The notes below the pieces were generated by a model. The model did no database searches and was not told the DNA's origin. It worked only from the letters and a program-made list of their open reading frames with translations. This document shows positions 1 to 13,115 of a DNA stretch of 64,000 nucleotides, in pieces (the stretch's first letter is position 1; each line of letters starts with the position of its first letter). Made by a program: the position numbers and the translations under genes. Source of the DNA: Colius striatus (lineage: Eukaryota; Chordata; Aves; Coliiformes; Coliidae); the NCBI RefSeq assembly GCF_028858725.1, contig NC_084761.1, forward strand, positions 27,620,501 to 27,684,500, in the 5' to 3' direction.

Positions 1-1239
1 AATTACAACATTTGCAAGATATTTGTATCTCATGCAGTTACATTAGAAAACTGTGTACCCATGGCATCAGAATTTGTTTTGAACAAGAAGATACTACCTG
101 ATTTGAAAGGCTAATGAAAAGCTTAAAGGTGCTCTCCTCCATCCAAAGGATACATTGAATTTAAAACTGCCTTCAGGAATGGTAACTAATTATTTTGCTA
201 AAAAAAAGTCAGAATTTTACTAACTGATAAATCTAATAATTTCATACATTTCATTTCTTCTGTCACTTGATTTGTAGCTTCATTTTACCAGGTATGTTTA
301 TTGGCATCTTTCAATATCCAGAATAATTTTCTCTGCCTTTCAAGCTGAGTACTGAAAATAATCCCTCGTCAAGACCTGGCAGTTCACAAGCATTGAACAA
401 ACTCTTCCCATTGACCTTTGACCAAAGAAATTGGAGTTTTTGTGCTATAATGTAATTTTGTTGAACTTTTAATTTTCTGATTTGCATTCTGTGGATCACA
501 TTACCAGGAAAAAATGGCTATAGCATAGCAGCAGTCTCCTGAGTGTTGCAGAAGTTGAAAATAGTTACTGGAATAGAGTTTTAGCTTAGGCCATGTTCTC
601 TGTTGCCTGATTAGAAATAGTTTTATTGCTGTACTTATGTGCTCTTTGGGATATCTGTTTTATGGCAAACACTTCACTAGCTTCTAGTTACCCCAAAAAA
701 TTTGTGATTGTCTCAATTGACTAATAAGACAAAACTACTTACTTTCAAAGTGGTTGATATATCAAAAGAAGTGATACTTATCCTGCAGACTGAGACTTAA
801 AATGCAGAAGCTACAGTGTTACTGCAGAGTAGAGTGAATGTGTACTAGTGACTCTGTTTCAAGTTCAAATGTCTGTGTGTATCTTGGACGTGCCACATGG
901 CAAGGAACTCACTCTTCTGGTTATTATCTGTGGAGGCGGGAAACCTGAACCTTCAACTGGAAATAACTGTAACTGTGATCCACCTTGGCCATGAGCCTGG
1001 AGCCAGATATTGTCACTCTCCGGGCTCCTGTCCATTCCAAAAAATGCCATCATGGTTTGTCAATACAGACAAGGAAGGAAGAGTAAAACTATAAAATTAA
1101 ATGCAGTCTGAGAAAGGACATTCAGTCCATTACACAGGGCTATAAGTCACTACTTAGCACTTGGGTATAAAGTGAGTGAAAATACAGTTAAGGTCCCTGG
1201 TTACACTTCACTACGCTTATTTGCTTATGCCCTCAGCTA
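1..1239. other. AT-rich intergenic sequence, nothing recognised
   Basis: No open frame here is longer than about 65 codons, and none resembles a known protein. I see no repeat family, tandem array or promoter-like GC island. The stretch at about 880-1060 is slightly richer in GC than its surroundings and has short open frames on both strands, but no splice-flanked coding pattern. Confidence 0.6.
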
Positions 1240-2697
1240 CTTCATTACCTCCTGAAGATGACTGTCTTCCACATAGATAGCTCCTGGCTCACTGGGGAGG
1301 TCTCAGCAGACTGGAGGATGGCAAATGTGACATCTGTCTACAAGAAGTGCTGGAAGGAGAACTACAGTCAGTCTGACCTCAGTGCCAGGGAAGTTTATGG
1401 GACAGATCATCCTGAGCACCATCCTGAGGTACATAAACAAGGGTTCAGGCCCAGTCAACAAGGCTTTATGAAGAGTAAGTCCCATTTGACCAGTTTGATC
1501 TCCTTCCATGACAAGGTGACCCACTTAGTGGATGACGGAAAGGCTGTGGATGTGGTCTTCCTGATCTTTAGTAAGGCCTTCAACACAGCCTCCCACAACA
1601 TCCTACTGGAGAAACTGGCTGCCCATGGTTTGGATGGACCTACTCTGGAAAACTGTCTGGATAACGAGGCCCAGAGAGCTGTGGTGAATGAAGTTAAATC
1701 CAGTTGGCAGCCAGTCACCAGTCCTGTCCCCAGTGCTCAGTGCTGAGGCCTGTTTTGTTTAACATCCTTATCAATGACCTAGATGAGGGGATTGAGTGCA
1801 TCCTCAGTAAATTTGCTGATGACACAAAGCTGGGCAGGTGTGTTCATCTGCCTGAGGGCAGGAAGTATCTTCAGAGCAACCTGGACAGCCTGGAATGATG
1901 GGCTGAGGCCAGCTGTATGAGGTTCAACAAAGCCAAGTGCCGGGTCCTGGTCTTGGACCACAAAAACCCCATGCAACACTATAGGCTTGGGGCAGCGTGG
2001 CTGGAAAGCTGCCAGGCAGAGAGAGACCTCAGGATGTTCATCGACAGCAGCTGAATATGAGCCAGCAGTGTGCCCAGGTTTCAAGGTGGCCAACGGCATC
2101 CTGGCTTGTATCAGAAACAGTGTGACTAGCAGGGCCAAGGAAGTGATTGTGCCCTTGTACTCAGCACTAGCGAGGCCACACTTCAAATACTGTGCTCTGT
2201 TCTGGGCCTCTCACTACAAGAAGGGCATTGAGGAGCTGGAGCCTGTCCAGAGATGGGCAACAAAACTGGTGAAAGGTCTGGAGAAAGTCTTATGAGGAAC
2301 AGCTGAGGGAGCTGGGGATGTTTAGCCTAGTGAAGAGGAGGCTCGGGGGGAGATATGATCACTCTCTATAACTACCAGAAAAGAGGTTGTAGTGAGGTGG
2401 GAGTCAATCTCTTCTCTCCAGCAATGAATGACAGGACACAAGGAAATGGGTTCAAGTTGTGCCAGAGGAGGTTTAGATTGGATATTAGGATGAACTTTTC
2501 CAGTGAGAGAGCTATTAAGCATTGGAACGGGCTGCCCAGGGAGGTGGCGGCGTCACCATCCCTAGAGATATTTAAAAGATGCATAGATGAGCTGCTGAGG
2601 GATATGGTTTAGTGATGGGTTTGGCAGTGTGAGGTTAGTGGTTGCACTTGATGATCTTAAAGGTTTTTTCCAACCATAATGATTCTGTGATTCTATT
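1240..2697 (+). mobile_element. CR1 LINE, 5'-truncated, degraded ORF2 reverse transcriptase and 3' end
   Basis: This is the 3' half of a CR1 non-LTR retrotransposon. Translated pieces follow the CR1 reverse transcriptase in order. At 1258-1746 they include SSWLTGEV, ADWRMANVT, GFRPSQQGF and the palm block FSKAFNTASH, a changed form of DFSKAFDT. At 1704-1898 they include [15 protein letters not shown] and the catalytic-box block KFADDTKLG. At 1987-2295 and 2355-2612 they include the C-terminal [11 protein letters not shown] and [10 protein letters not shown] blocks. The frame changes several times and there are internal stops, so the copy is dead. It ends with a TTGATGATCTTAAAGG-like tail and a short GATTCTGTGATTCTA run. 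The 3' tail differs from the other copies in the window, which suggests another CR1 subfamily. The 5' limit is approximate. Confidence 0.93.
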
Positions 2698-5600
2698 AAA
2701 TATTATTTTTTAAATGTCAAGAGGACATCATTACTGTGTTGCGTAAATTCTCTCTGTTTCCCATCCATTTTGTGCATGTCAGGTGGTCCAAAGTACAGAA
2801 AAGAGACAGACATATTAATGAACTTCTCTGGTAGATGGGAATCTTCAAGAGGTAAAGACGGATCTAATTTCACTCCAGTTAAAGCACAGAAGGAGAAACT
2901 GTTTATCCTTGGAAAAAAATACAACAAGCAAAGGCACATAAAAGAAATTGGTTTAAGTGTTAACAACCACTTAAATGATGTTGAAAAATAGTGAGAAGGA
3001 ATTGTTAGGTATACAGAAATAAAAGAATATGCTGCTTTTCATTGTCAGCGTAAATTATTCTTCAAAATCAATACAGTACTATAGCAATTTACTGATGGGT
3101 CACACAGCATGGCATTTCTTTACTTCTTTCTCTAAATACTGATAAGCAAAAAGCAACAGTGTACATTGATATGTTCACATTTGAAGATGTTATCTATCTT
3201 TCTACAGAAATGTATCTTACTTACTAATTCCCTGTAGAAATACTTGCTATTTTGTTGTTGAATTTTTTAAGTGAATAGATACACTGATGAAAAACAAGAA
3301 AAATCACAGCTAATAATAGGGTCAACAGATACTTTAACTGTTATATGTAAAATGAGGATAAATCTATTAGAATTTCTTTCAGTAACAATAACACTAAAAA
3401 TGCTTTAATCCTTGGATATGGGATGTTCCTATACTAAATTCAGACGTCATCGATATAAAACAATGAAGTCTCTCGTTCACCAATGCACCTCAGTAAAGTA
3501 ACAACTCCTTGATGAGGTCATTCTTATAAGAAGTACATTCAACACAATAACCTTTCAAGGCAAACAGGCACTTCTGATTCACTATTCTGTGGTCCCTTAC
3601 GTTTCAAAGTTTTTTTCCTTTTTCTGACTTGATCAAAACCAATTACAAAGAACTCTTTTTTCCCCAAAAATGGTCCATTGTGGTAGTATTTTTGCTGGAG
3701 TCACCAAAGTTGAATGAAACCTGAAAGGTTATTTAAGGAATACTGACAGAGTCTATCTGTGATTCTAAGTTCTTTTTAGCAGAATTATATAGTATATGTT
3801 CTTTGCTCAGTGGGATCTTATCCTTATACAGATATCCATGTCTAGAACTTCAACTAATAAGCAGTGCTCCAGAGCACTTAGAAATAATATTTTCTTGAAC
3901 TGTGGCTTGGATCAAATTCTGCTCCCCTCTATCCCTCAATTCAGTTTCTGCAATCCAATATTACTCATAGGCAAAGCAGGTGGTTATCTTCAGTAACACT
4001 GTTGAAAAACACAGTGCACAACATTGCAGCCCACTTAGCGTACACTGGAGCTCTAGAAAGCCAGACCTGATGCTACTGATACCATTACAAGAGGAAACTA
4101 TTTCCTATGTGATAACAATTACTACAGTGAGAGACTGCCTTTCCCAGAAGCTGCTAATCTCCCTTTCTGCTCCCCTTATTCAGTCCCAGTGGTAGCAGAA
4201 GCAACTGTGTCTCTCTGGCCTTCCTGCACAAGTACAGGAAACTCCATAGAGAAGGAGAAATGTGTAGCGGAGAAAAGGGAATCCTGGGTTTTGAGAAGAA
4301 AATATTGTGGAAACCCTCAAAAAAAAAAAAAAGAGCATGGAAGATCAGCAAAGCACAGGGAAGACCACATACTTTCAGGAAGACAGAAGAAAAAAAACCT
4401 CAATTGCATAGCCTTTCACAGCCCCTTAAAATAGCCCTGATTTCTTAGCCTGTTCAAAATCTTTACCTGTTCTTTTTCTCTCTCTCCCCAGCTTCATCTC
4501 ACCTTCTCAACTTGCCTGTTGGCTTTGACACTCTTGTGATTTGCACCCTCTTATCTGCTCCAGCTTCCATTGATCCCATCCAACTGCTTTTCATCCAACT
4601 GCTTTTCACCACTGCTGCCAGAGCTGCATCTCCACAAAATTGAATTTGTCTGCACTGTTGAGGAATCCCAAGCCACTTTTGCGTCTGCTATTGAGGATCT
4701 TTGATCTAGTATTCAGTCTCCCATATTTGGAAATGTTTAGCTGGTCTTCAGTTCTGCAAGGTCTAGACCAGAATTACTCTGCTCCATACAAAAGTATATT
4801 TGCCTAAATAGAAGTCTAATGCCAGGTATTAGGACAGAGATTCACCCTAACATAAAGCAGGTGAAGTTACAGATACCAGCTGGCTCCTTAAGTCCTGCAT
4901 TCCTTTTTTCATTCTGTGTTTTTTAAATCTATCTTTGACCCTTCTGAATTTCTTTCACACGTGCACACATATTCAGTCAAACAACTTAGTGTTTTACTTG
5001 GTTACATAAACAAACATAACAGCTTTTCATTTAAACAAAATGCAGAAGTTGACACAGTATGCCATTTTACCAGCTTTCAGACTACATGGGAAATCATATT
5101 CTTTCCTCGCTCCTCAGTGACAATACTAAAGAGGAAACTTAATTTGCATTATTGTTTTCATAAATGTGTGTGCAGATATTTAGAAACTGATCAAATCTAG
5201 TGCTGCACAACAGATGTTACAAAGAACAAAAGCCAAGATGCTCAAGCTTTTGCATTCCTAATGAGAAAACTGTTCCTTTTTTATTGTCTTAGCTATGGTA
5301 TATCACTAGATTCCAATAGCTTTGATAAGTGTAATGACAGATCTGTGTAATAGTTGAACACTATGCAGGTGTACCTCATTAATGTCAGATATGGAGAGAG
5401 AGTTCCTCAGAGACTAGAGATTTATATAGCTGAATGCTTTACATATTGTGTGCTGAGACAAGCTAGATGCCACAACTTTAGGCCAAAGCAAAGCAAAAGT
5501 TCACAGCTATACTCTACAACATAACTATCAATCAGCTATCTTAAAATGGAAAGCAGAACTTTTGTTTTAAAAGTATCATGGGACATAAACTCACAATTAC

Positions 5601-6254
5601 TTTCAAGTTGCTCTGCAGCTTGAATCAGAATTTTTTTTTTCATTTCTCACAGAAAAGAGTAAAAATATTATTTCAAGAATAAAAAATGTAGTGCTTTCTC
5701 AGAGCAGGACATACCACACAGGCCTCAGACGTATTTGGGCAGTCTATTGGAAGAGGGTAACGTGAGCTTTAGCTTCCTGTTAGTGCTATTCCACATCCTG
5801 TGACACAGTCACATGCCCATGGTTTCCTCAGACATGGGAGCAGGGGAATCCTGCTGGTTGTGTACTTACCTGTCTTCCTTTCCATTTAAATTGTAAAAGA
5901 AACATCAGAACAAGTTGTGCTTTTGAACTCAGATGTTATAATTGTTCCTCCAATTACACGTTAGAATTTGCTGGTCTTACTCCTAAATTTTCCCATATGC
6001 TTCAAAAAGAATGACTCGTGTATGAAGTGAATAAATCTGATAGTATTTTAATAGAAATTACTACATACATCACACACTAGCTGAATTTCTATGTCATATA
6101 ATAGTTCCATAGAGCTTTCATTTTAAAATTCTCTTACCTTTTTAAATTACAAACTTTCTGGCCTATTGCTGTTTAAAAATAACGAAAATTATTTCAGTTA
6201 CTCCAAATAAGTAAGTTGGACTTTTGATATTTAAAATGTTCCTGATTTATTAAA
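2698..6254. other. AT-rich intergenic sequence between CR1 copies
   Basis: No gene is seen. The stretch holds a poly-A run at about 4318-4332 and a 15-bp unit (ATCCAACTGCTTTTC) repeated twice in tandem at 4578-4607. Open frames are under 95 codons and look random. The 94-codon frame at 4916-5200 has no recognisable motif. Confidence 0.55.
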
Positions 6255-7114
6255 CTGAGAGGAGTGGCTGACACATCAGAATGCTGAGCTGCCATTCAAC
6301 GAGACCTGGACAGGCTGGAGGGTTGGGTGGAGAGAAACATAATGAAATTCAACAAGGGCAAGTGTAGAGTCTTGCATTTGGGAAAGAATAACCCCATGTA
6401 CCAGTACAGGCTGGGGAATAAACTCTTAGAGAGTAGTGTAGGGGAAAGGGACCTGAGGGTCTTCGTGGACACCAGGATGAGCATGAGCCAGCAATGTGCC
6501 CTCATGGCCAAGAAGGCCAATGGTATCCTGAGGTGTATTAGAAGGGGTGTGGACAGTAGGTCCAGAGAGGTTCTCCTCCTCCTCTACTCTCTCCTCATGA
6601 GACCACATCTGGAATATTGTGTCCAGTTCTGGGTCCCTCAGTTCAAGAAGGTCAGGGAGCTGCTGGAGAGAGTTCAGCGCAGGGCCACAACGATGAAGGA
6701 GTGGAGCATCTCCCTTACGATGAAAGGCTGAGGGAGCTGGGGTCTTTAGCTTGGAGGAGACTGAGGGGTGACCTCATAAATGTTTACAAATACATAAAGG
6801 GTGGGTGTCAGGAGGATGGAGCCAGGCTGCTCTCAGTGATGGCCAATGATAGGACAAGGGGCACTGGGTACAGGCTGGAACATAAGAGGTTCCAAAGAAA
6901 CACGAGGAAAGATTTCTTCACTGTGAGGGTGACAGAGCACTGGAACAGGCTGCCCAGATGGGTCGCTGAGTCTCCTTTTCTGAAGACATTCAAATCCCAC
7001 CTGGATGAGTTCCTCTGTGACCTACTCTAATAGATCCTGCTCTGGCAGGGGGGTTGAACTAGATGATCCTTCAAGGCCCCTTCCAAACCTTAAGGTTCTG
7101 TGATTCTGTGATTT
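6255..7114 (+). mobile_element. CR1 LINE 3' fragment (ORF2 C-terminus and 3' UTR)
   Basis: The fragment starts in the conserved CR1 stretch GAGGAGTGGCTGACAC and runs through the C-terminal part of ORF2. The frame at 6327-6731 gives [35 protein letters not shown] and [12 protein letters not shown]. After one frameshift near 6690-6700 it continues at 6617-7030 with [30 protein letters not shown] and [15 protein letters not shown]. It ends with GGGGGGTTGAACTAGATGATCC and two to three TTCTGTGA octamers. One frameshift separates two long open blocks, so this copy is younger than the one at 1240-2697. It matches the copy at 17166-17698 closely and is probably of the same subfamily. Confidence 0.96.
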
Positions 7115-9223
7115 TTGTTTCCATTTTTTCTGCTTTCTATCAAACTTCCTCTTCTATTTCTGAACTCACAGAGCTGACAGGCTATGTCCCATTGAACTGA
7201 ATTTTTCAGCAAGCGAGACATACATCAGTAAGAACTTTCATGGACTGTCACATCCACATATTCTTCACTGAAGCATTGCAGAAAGGGAATGTGAGAATGT
7301 TTTGTGTAATGCTTAATGTGGCACTGAGTGTTAAAGAGCCTGTGAAAAGGTGGTATTAATCTGCAGCTGCTGTCAGTCAAAATACTACTTGTTAAGTGCA
7401 AGGGAGGGAATTGAGGAGTCTTAAGCACTTCTGTGCAGTTCCCTCTCTTCCCTATCACAGGATATGACTTTTGACATAATCTAGCTGTCAGTATGAACTG
7501 AATTATTATGGCTTATATTTTAATGCAAACATCTGTAGATACTCCTGTAAATATTAGAAATTTCACTGCACACATGTTTTAAAGCCTGACCTCTTCAAGG
7601 ATTTTAAAAAAAAGGGAGGTTAGATTCCAAATATAGAAGTTGTTTATAAATTCTTAATAGGAAAGGCTGCTGTTGTCAAAAATAGGCAGTTTTTCACTTG
7701 AATGCATATGCATCCATTATGGCTGTTTCAAGACACACAGCAATGTGAATCATGTGTCCAACTCCAGGAGTAGACTACAAAACTGAAATGCTACTTAAAA
7801 AAGAAAGTCTAGCAATTTTTCTGAAGTGGCTCTACACATGTTACAGAAATCATGATTCTATGTATAGTCAATCAATTTAGAAAATATACCATAGACTCAT
7901 ATGATTTTTAATTCACAGGTGAAGAGAATCATTCCTACAACAGCATTCTCAATCTGTTGGCATTGCGACTTCAGAGATATGACAGATTCAAAGGAATGTG
8001 GGCCAGATGAATGGTGGATGTGATTTTCCAGGTCTACTTAAATCCTCAAAGCAAATGTTCAGCTGGGATTATAAATTAGTACACAAATCCTTGAAAATTA
8101 CTGGAGTGGATGGATCTGTTTTGTTTACAGTTACTATATGCTGCCTTACTTTGAATAGCTGAGGCTGAGCAGCAGGAAGAAAAGCCCCCTGTTCCCATTG
8201 TGCCAGCTGCTGCCTTCTCAGTCAAGGAGAGACAAGATTCTCTTCCCCTAAAACAATAAATTTGCCCAGCACAGAAAATGTTCTGGAGCACAGTCTGAGG
8301 CAGATAGAGAGAGGAAGCAACACACACAATAAGTGAGAAACCTGCTGCAACAGCAAACGGTGACTTCACTGTTCAAATCCTCGGAGGAGATGAAATCCTC
8401 TCACACAATTTTTCCAAGGACATGCAGGATACTCTGCAGAGGTCTCTGCAGCACATGAGGCCATGGAACTCTACTGGAAATAACAGTAAACCTGAAGACC
8501 TTTCATGCAAGGATACAACATCATGTAGAGACTTTATATATAAACACTTTGTCTTACTCTGCAGATAGTGGGTTTTTTTCTGTCTGGTAAAAGCTCATAG
8601 CTCTAGTTTGTGTCTCAATAAAATAATTTTTTGTAGTTCAATGCTCCTTTTATATTCAAGAGGCAAGTTTCCTAACAGAAAAAAAAAATAATTATAGAGC
8701 CACTTTTAAATCCTGGACGCATAGGAGTCCCATCCCAACCTTTCCTTCTCTGCTTTGATGTGGTTTTATTAGCTTCTAATATAGAAATAAAACTCCTGTA
8801 CAAAATTGCTGGCTCTAATGCAACCTAAGAAACTAAATTATATCATTATTTTCTATTCACACCAAGACCTGAAACATCAGCACTGCCATCAGCAGATCAT
8901 CAGGAAGCATACAGCTCTAAAGTAAGAAGTGGAGGCAGATCAATTGAAAGAAGAAAACTAACACAAGAAAGTAAAAAAGGAATAGGAAACAATGAGGAAA
9001 AGTAAAAGATATGGGAATAAAGTAACAGGCAAAAAAGAAGACAGGGAAATCAATTCATTTGTTGACATCCTTCAAAACAAAAGGAGTAGCAACCAGTATC
9101 CTGAAGAATAAAGCAGGTCTTTCCTGCTGGTACCGGCATCCAGTCATGGATGTGGGAACCACTGGGCTAATGATACATTCAGTGATTTGGATCCATAAAT
9201 GAAACTGAAATTAATTTGATAAA
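7115..9223. other. AT-rich intergenic sequence, nothing recognised
   Basis: The longest open frame is 97 codons (8076-8369, minus) and has no recognisable domain. I see no repeats apart from short A-runs, and no GC island. Confidence 0.55.
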
Positions 9224-9325
9224 TAGAATCATAGAATCACAGAATGGTAGGGGTTGGAAGGGACCTTTAGAGATCATCTAGTCCAACCCCCTTGCAGAAG
9301 CAGGTTCACCTAGATCAGGTCACAA
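9224..9325 (-). mobile_element. CR1 LINE 3' tail fragment
   Basis: This is the reverse complement of the CR1 3' terminus. It begins with ATAGAATCATAGAATCACAG octamers, continues with GGTAGGGGTTGGAAGGGACC and GATCATCTAGTCCAACCCCC, and ends in the GCAGAAGCAGGTTCACCTAG block. Only about 100 bases remain, which is a typical heavily 5'-truncated insertion. No coding sequence is retained. Confidence 0.95.
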
Positions 9326-9689
9326 ATATAGAGACTTTCCAAGTGTTCATCTCAAGACACAATAACTCCAGTGGGCATTTTACTACTTATGTTCAGAGCA
9401 AATTAGATGGACACTGAGATTTTCTGAAAGTCTCATACATAAGGCTTAACTTGTAGGTCAGTTATATTCATGTAAACCAGACATCCACTCAAGACAGCTA
9501 AACGGCATTAGTCCATATTCAGACGCTATGGCTTTGATTCCTGCCAAGCATACCAGGTTCCTTTGATAACAGAATCCATAGCAGACTGGGAACTTGGGGG
9601 GATATTTGATCCACCCCATTGCCAGTAGACAGGATTAGATACACATAAATCATCACTCAAATATGTTTCTCTAACTTGTTCTTTAAAAA
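9326..9689. other. Intergenic sequence, nothing recognised
   Basis: Short unique-looking AT-rich sequence between a CR1 tail and older LINE sequence. No gene or repeat is seen. Confidence 0.5.
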
Positions 9690-10400
9690 TTCAGACAGGC
9701 TGTCTCTGAGACCTGCTCCATGCTCATCTATCTTAGGTACAGATTGCCACTAAACTTTTTATCTCATAAAAACATAGCTTACAATTATTCCTATCTAAAT
9801 GCAGTGGATTTTACACATCATGAGTGAATTGTATTTTTGAACACTTCAAAACTTTGCTGTGAATGCTGAAGACACTTTAAGATTCTAATATTATCAGCTA
9901 TCTCTAATATGAAATTGTTAAATCTAAGATTACGTTCTCCAGAGCAACTTTAATGAAATTTGCTATTTCATTATTCAAGTTATTAATGAAACTATGAACA
10001 ATAATGAATACAGAAGATACCCCTGAGGAACTTCACCTGGCATATTTTTCCATTTTGTTGGGAACCTCTCATATGTGGAATATGATTTCCCAGCAAATCC
10101 TGCATTTGTGTGGTAGTAGTTTAACCTACAGAAACTTGTAATCTTTTGCTTAGCCAAATGTCGCTTAAGATGACATCAAAAGCCTTATTAAGGTTCATGT
10201 GATATGTACTGCTTCTAATCTACACAAGGAATCCTGCCAGAGATTAAAAATAGGTTTCTTTAATATGATTTCTTCTGAAAATTTCATTTTTGTACTTTCT
10301 AGTCACTTGATTACCTGTTAGGCAACTGCAAATAGATTAGTTGATTATTTGTTCTTTTATTTTTCTGAGAGTTTTAATCATTAAAACAGATGTGTTTACC
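9690..10400 (-). mobile_element. Ancient, highly degraded CR1/L3-like LINE fragment
   Basis: Several blocks, read on the minus strand, resemble the reverse transcriptase region of ancient amniote CR1/L3-type LINEs in the expected order. On the plus strand these are a CCCCTGAGGAACTTCACCTG block near 10021, a TCAAAAGCCTTATTAAGGTT block near 10177 (complement of the region encoding the SKAFD palm motif), and a GTCACTTGATTACCTGTTAGGC block near 10301. Divergence is high and no open frame survives. Borders and family are approximate, and the call is from remembered consensus patterns rather than an alignment. Confidence 0.5.
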
Positions 10401-12650
10401 TTCTATGAATCACATCTTTCTGAGTGCTCACGTTCAACCATCAAAATGTTAATATTCCATTAATATTTTATTTCTAGAACAATGAAAAGCTAAGGTACAG
10501 CTCTATGAATAAGGAAATACATGAGCTGTCATTTGTTAGCATAGAGGCATATCTGACAGTGCATACTACAACTTTATATATATCCCTTTATATGTTCACT
10601 TTTACATTTCAGAAGATCTGTCAGGGTAGGAAACTTTTATGATGATGACATATAGATTACTCATTTTTAATCTTTAGTATTATACAATGAAATTGCCATA
10701 ACATGCAATGATTCTCTGTAGTAATGTTTTACTTAGAGTGCATATGATAGTGTGACTAACAAGCATAAAGCTAAGTACAAAAGTGGGTTTTAATCTCTGC
10801 GAAGCAGAGTGCAGCTATCACACAAGTAACACAGCCTTTTAATAAAATACAGGAAAACAATGTCCCAGGTGAATGTCTCTCCACATCCCTGAAGTCTCAT
10901 TTTATCTCTAAAAGAAACTCAAAGTAAAAATGCACTAACTCAAACTGGTGGGCTATAGGCATTTTGCCAGGTTTTGAGGTAGAAAAGAATCACAGGTCTT
11001 TTCCCTGCAAGCTCCTTGCATCCTTATTCCACAGAACATTTGCCACAGCAAGGGCAAGCACTAGGTTGCCTCCTCTCTCTTCAAGACTTTATATTTGTAC
11101 TAGACAAACAATTTGTCTAAAACTTAATAAAATGGCTTTTTTGTCCCTTGGCTTGTAGATCAAACTCTCAGGCTGCAGTCAATTTCAGTTAAAAAACAAT
11201 AGCAACAACCATGATCACAAAAGCACTGCCAGTATTGTACAAAATATTATCTGCCACAGCCTTTTGTGGGAACACAACAAAAGAGTGTGGACTACACTTT
11301 CAGTGCAATAACTTTCATTTTAGAAGTTAATAAATTATATTTTAATTGCAAAATTCTGGGAATTTTATAACCTAATTTTGAATAAAGGGTCTGGACATAG
11401 ATAATGAAGTCGAGTGCTACAGGCAAACTTAGCCAGTCTTAGAATCAGAATGAGAAAAGCCTGGGAAAAAATGCTCTTCCTTTTAGGTTTCATAAACAGT
11501 GAAAAGCCATTCTGCCAAAAAGCACTATCAAAAAGTTGAAATAAAAAGCATGAGAGTAACAATTTCAAGTTAAACTGAGGAGCAAATTTCAGATATTATA
11601 TGACCTGAGTCCATCACACAAGAAGGCATCATGAATATATTGTCTCTTTTGTGTGGCAGTATCAGAGGCATGCAGCTGGCTCCCAGACAAATAAACATAC
11701 AGACCTGCTAAGAGACACTGTGGAGCTATGTTAAAGAAAGGAAGCACGCCAAAGCAAGCATCAGCACTTCAAAAACACTTTTGGAGATGGCTTTCTTCCT
11801 GAATAAAAAGCAGAGAAAAAAATCTGTATAAAAGAAAGGACACGGCAGTAAAAAATGGAGGTAAAAAGGCAAGAGGAAGTATGTGGATAGCATTGCCAAA
11901 GAAGTTGAAGTGGTTGCTGAAAGAAGTAATAGTAAATCACTTTATGAGATCAACAAGGTCTCAGTTAGCCGCTTTACACTATCTGGAAGGGTTGTCAAGG
12001 ATAAACAGAAATAAACCTTTAACACAGAGAAAAAACAAAAAGTGTCACTTTCTGAGGACTAACTCAAGTAGCATCACAAGACACTTCAGCAAAGAAATTA
12101 CATTCCCAGTATGAAACATTAAACATGCCACATCACAAAGTGAGGACTGGAAGACCCACAAACAGTTGAAATCTGTGAAAGTGAAGGCAGTGGGGGAGTG
12201 ATATGGGACCAAGAAATACCTTTAAAATAACACTTGAGATAGTAAAAAATTGTCTCACATGAGTGTGACTTAGTATAACAGTGGTTGAGGTGAGCAAAAC
12301 TATGGACATAGTAAAATAATTTCAAGTACTTTCCTTCTTTTTCTTCTTTTTTAGAGCTGAAATAAAGCAAGAACAAGCTGCATTTCATGTGTTGGCCAGA
12401 TTTCTACCCTAAGTATAATCATCAAAGGGAGCATCAAATACCATTTATCACTCAGCACAAATTTCACAGATTTCCCCAGCACATGGAGAGCTTCTATCAC
12501 AAACCACTATAGAACATCTTGAATTGTTCTTATATTCTGACTAAAATTATTGCCATCATTACAGTGGACCTTGCATAGTTAAACATAGGCTTGAAAGAAT
12601 GGTTAATCATATAGATTAATATTAAATAACAATGTATTCTCTAAGCTATC
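10401..12650. other. AT-rich intergenic sequence, nothing recognised
   Basis: Open frames are at most 89 codons and none has a recognisable domain. No tandem arrays and no GC island are seen. Confidence 0.55.
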
Positions 12651-13115
12651 ATGTTTGGTATTGCCATTAATTTCAATATCAGAAAATACAGGCATATGAT
12701 ATATGAATTCCAAAGCAACAATAGTTGTGAAAATCTAGACTTTGTCGATGACATAGCTTTAAGCGCTACCTCAACAAAAGGGCAAAGACAAATGCAATCT
12801 AATATTACCCCCAAAAAGAGATTTTTCTGTTATGAGAAAAAACAAAATCTAATGAAAACCAGAGCAAACTGCAACTCAGTCACTTCATTAGAAAGACAAA
12901 GTACAAAAGGCAGTCACTTAGTTTTCATTCGCTGGCAGTGATGAAAAAATCTACAGGATTTTCATAAGGAAATCATTCATAAACAGGCAAGGTATCAGGT
13001 GCATTTACCACTTTAAGCAAGATTTGATCACTTAAAATCTCTAACTTCAACACCAATTCATGAATTTTTAATGAACATTATTTCCATTACATCAGATGGA
13101 TCTGAAAGTGTGATA
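12651..13115 (+). mobile_element. Fossil reverse transcriptase fragment of a non-CR1, non-LTR element (RTE/Jockey-like)
   Basis: The 96-codon open frame at 12651-12941 contains LDFVDDIALSATS about a third of the way in. This resembles the catalytic palm box LDFADDIAL of RTE/Jockey-type reverse transcriptases, with Ala changed to Val but both Asp kept. It is followed by a QRQMQ segment and an NLMKTRANCN segment, placed where those families have a QMQ helix and a TKVM-N block. After frame changes, weak matches to the next blocks follow in order: ISNFNTN at 13034-13060, where the family has R-FN-NV, and DGSES at 13095-13109, where it has LLYGSE. CR1 instead reads KFADDT, so this does not look like CR1. 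It is not functional. The motif series could still be coincidence in AT-rich DNA. Clade is undetermined. Confidence 0.4.
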
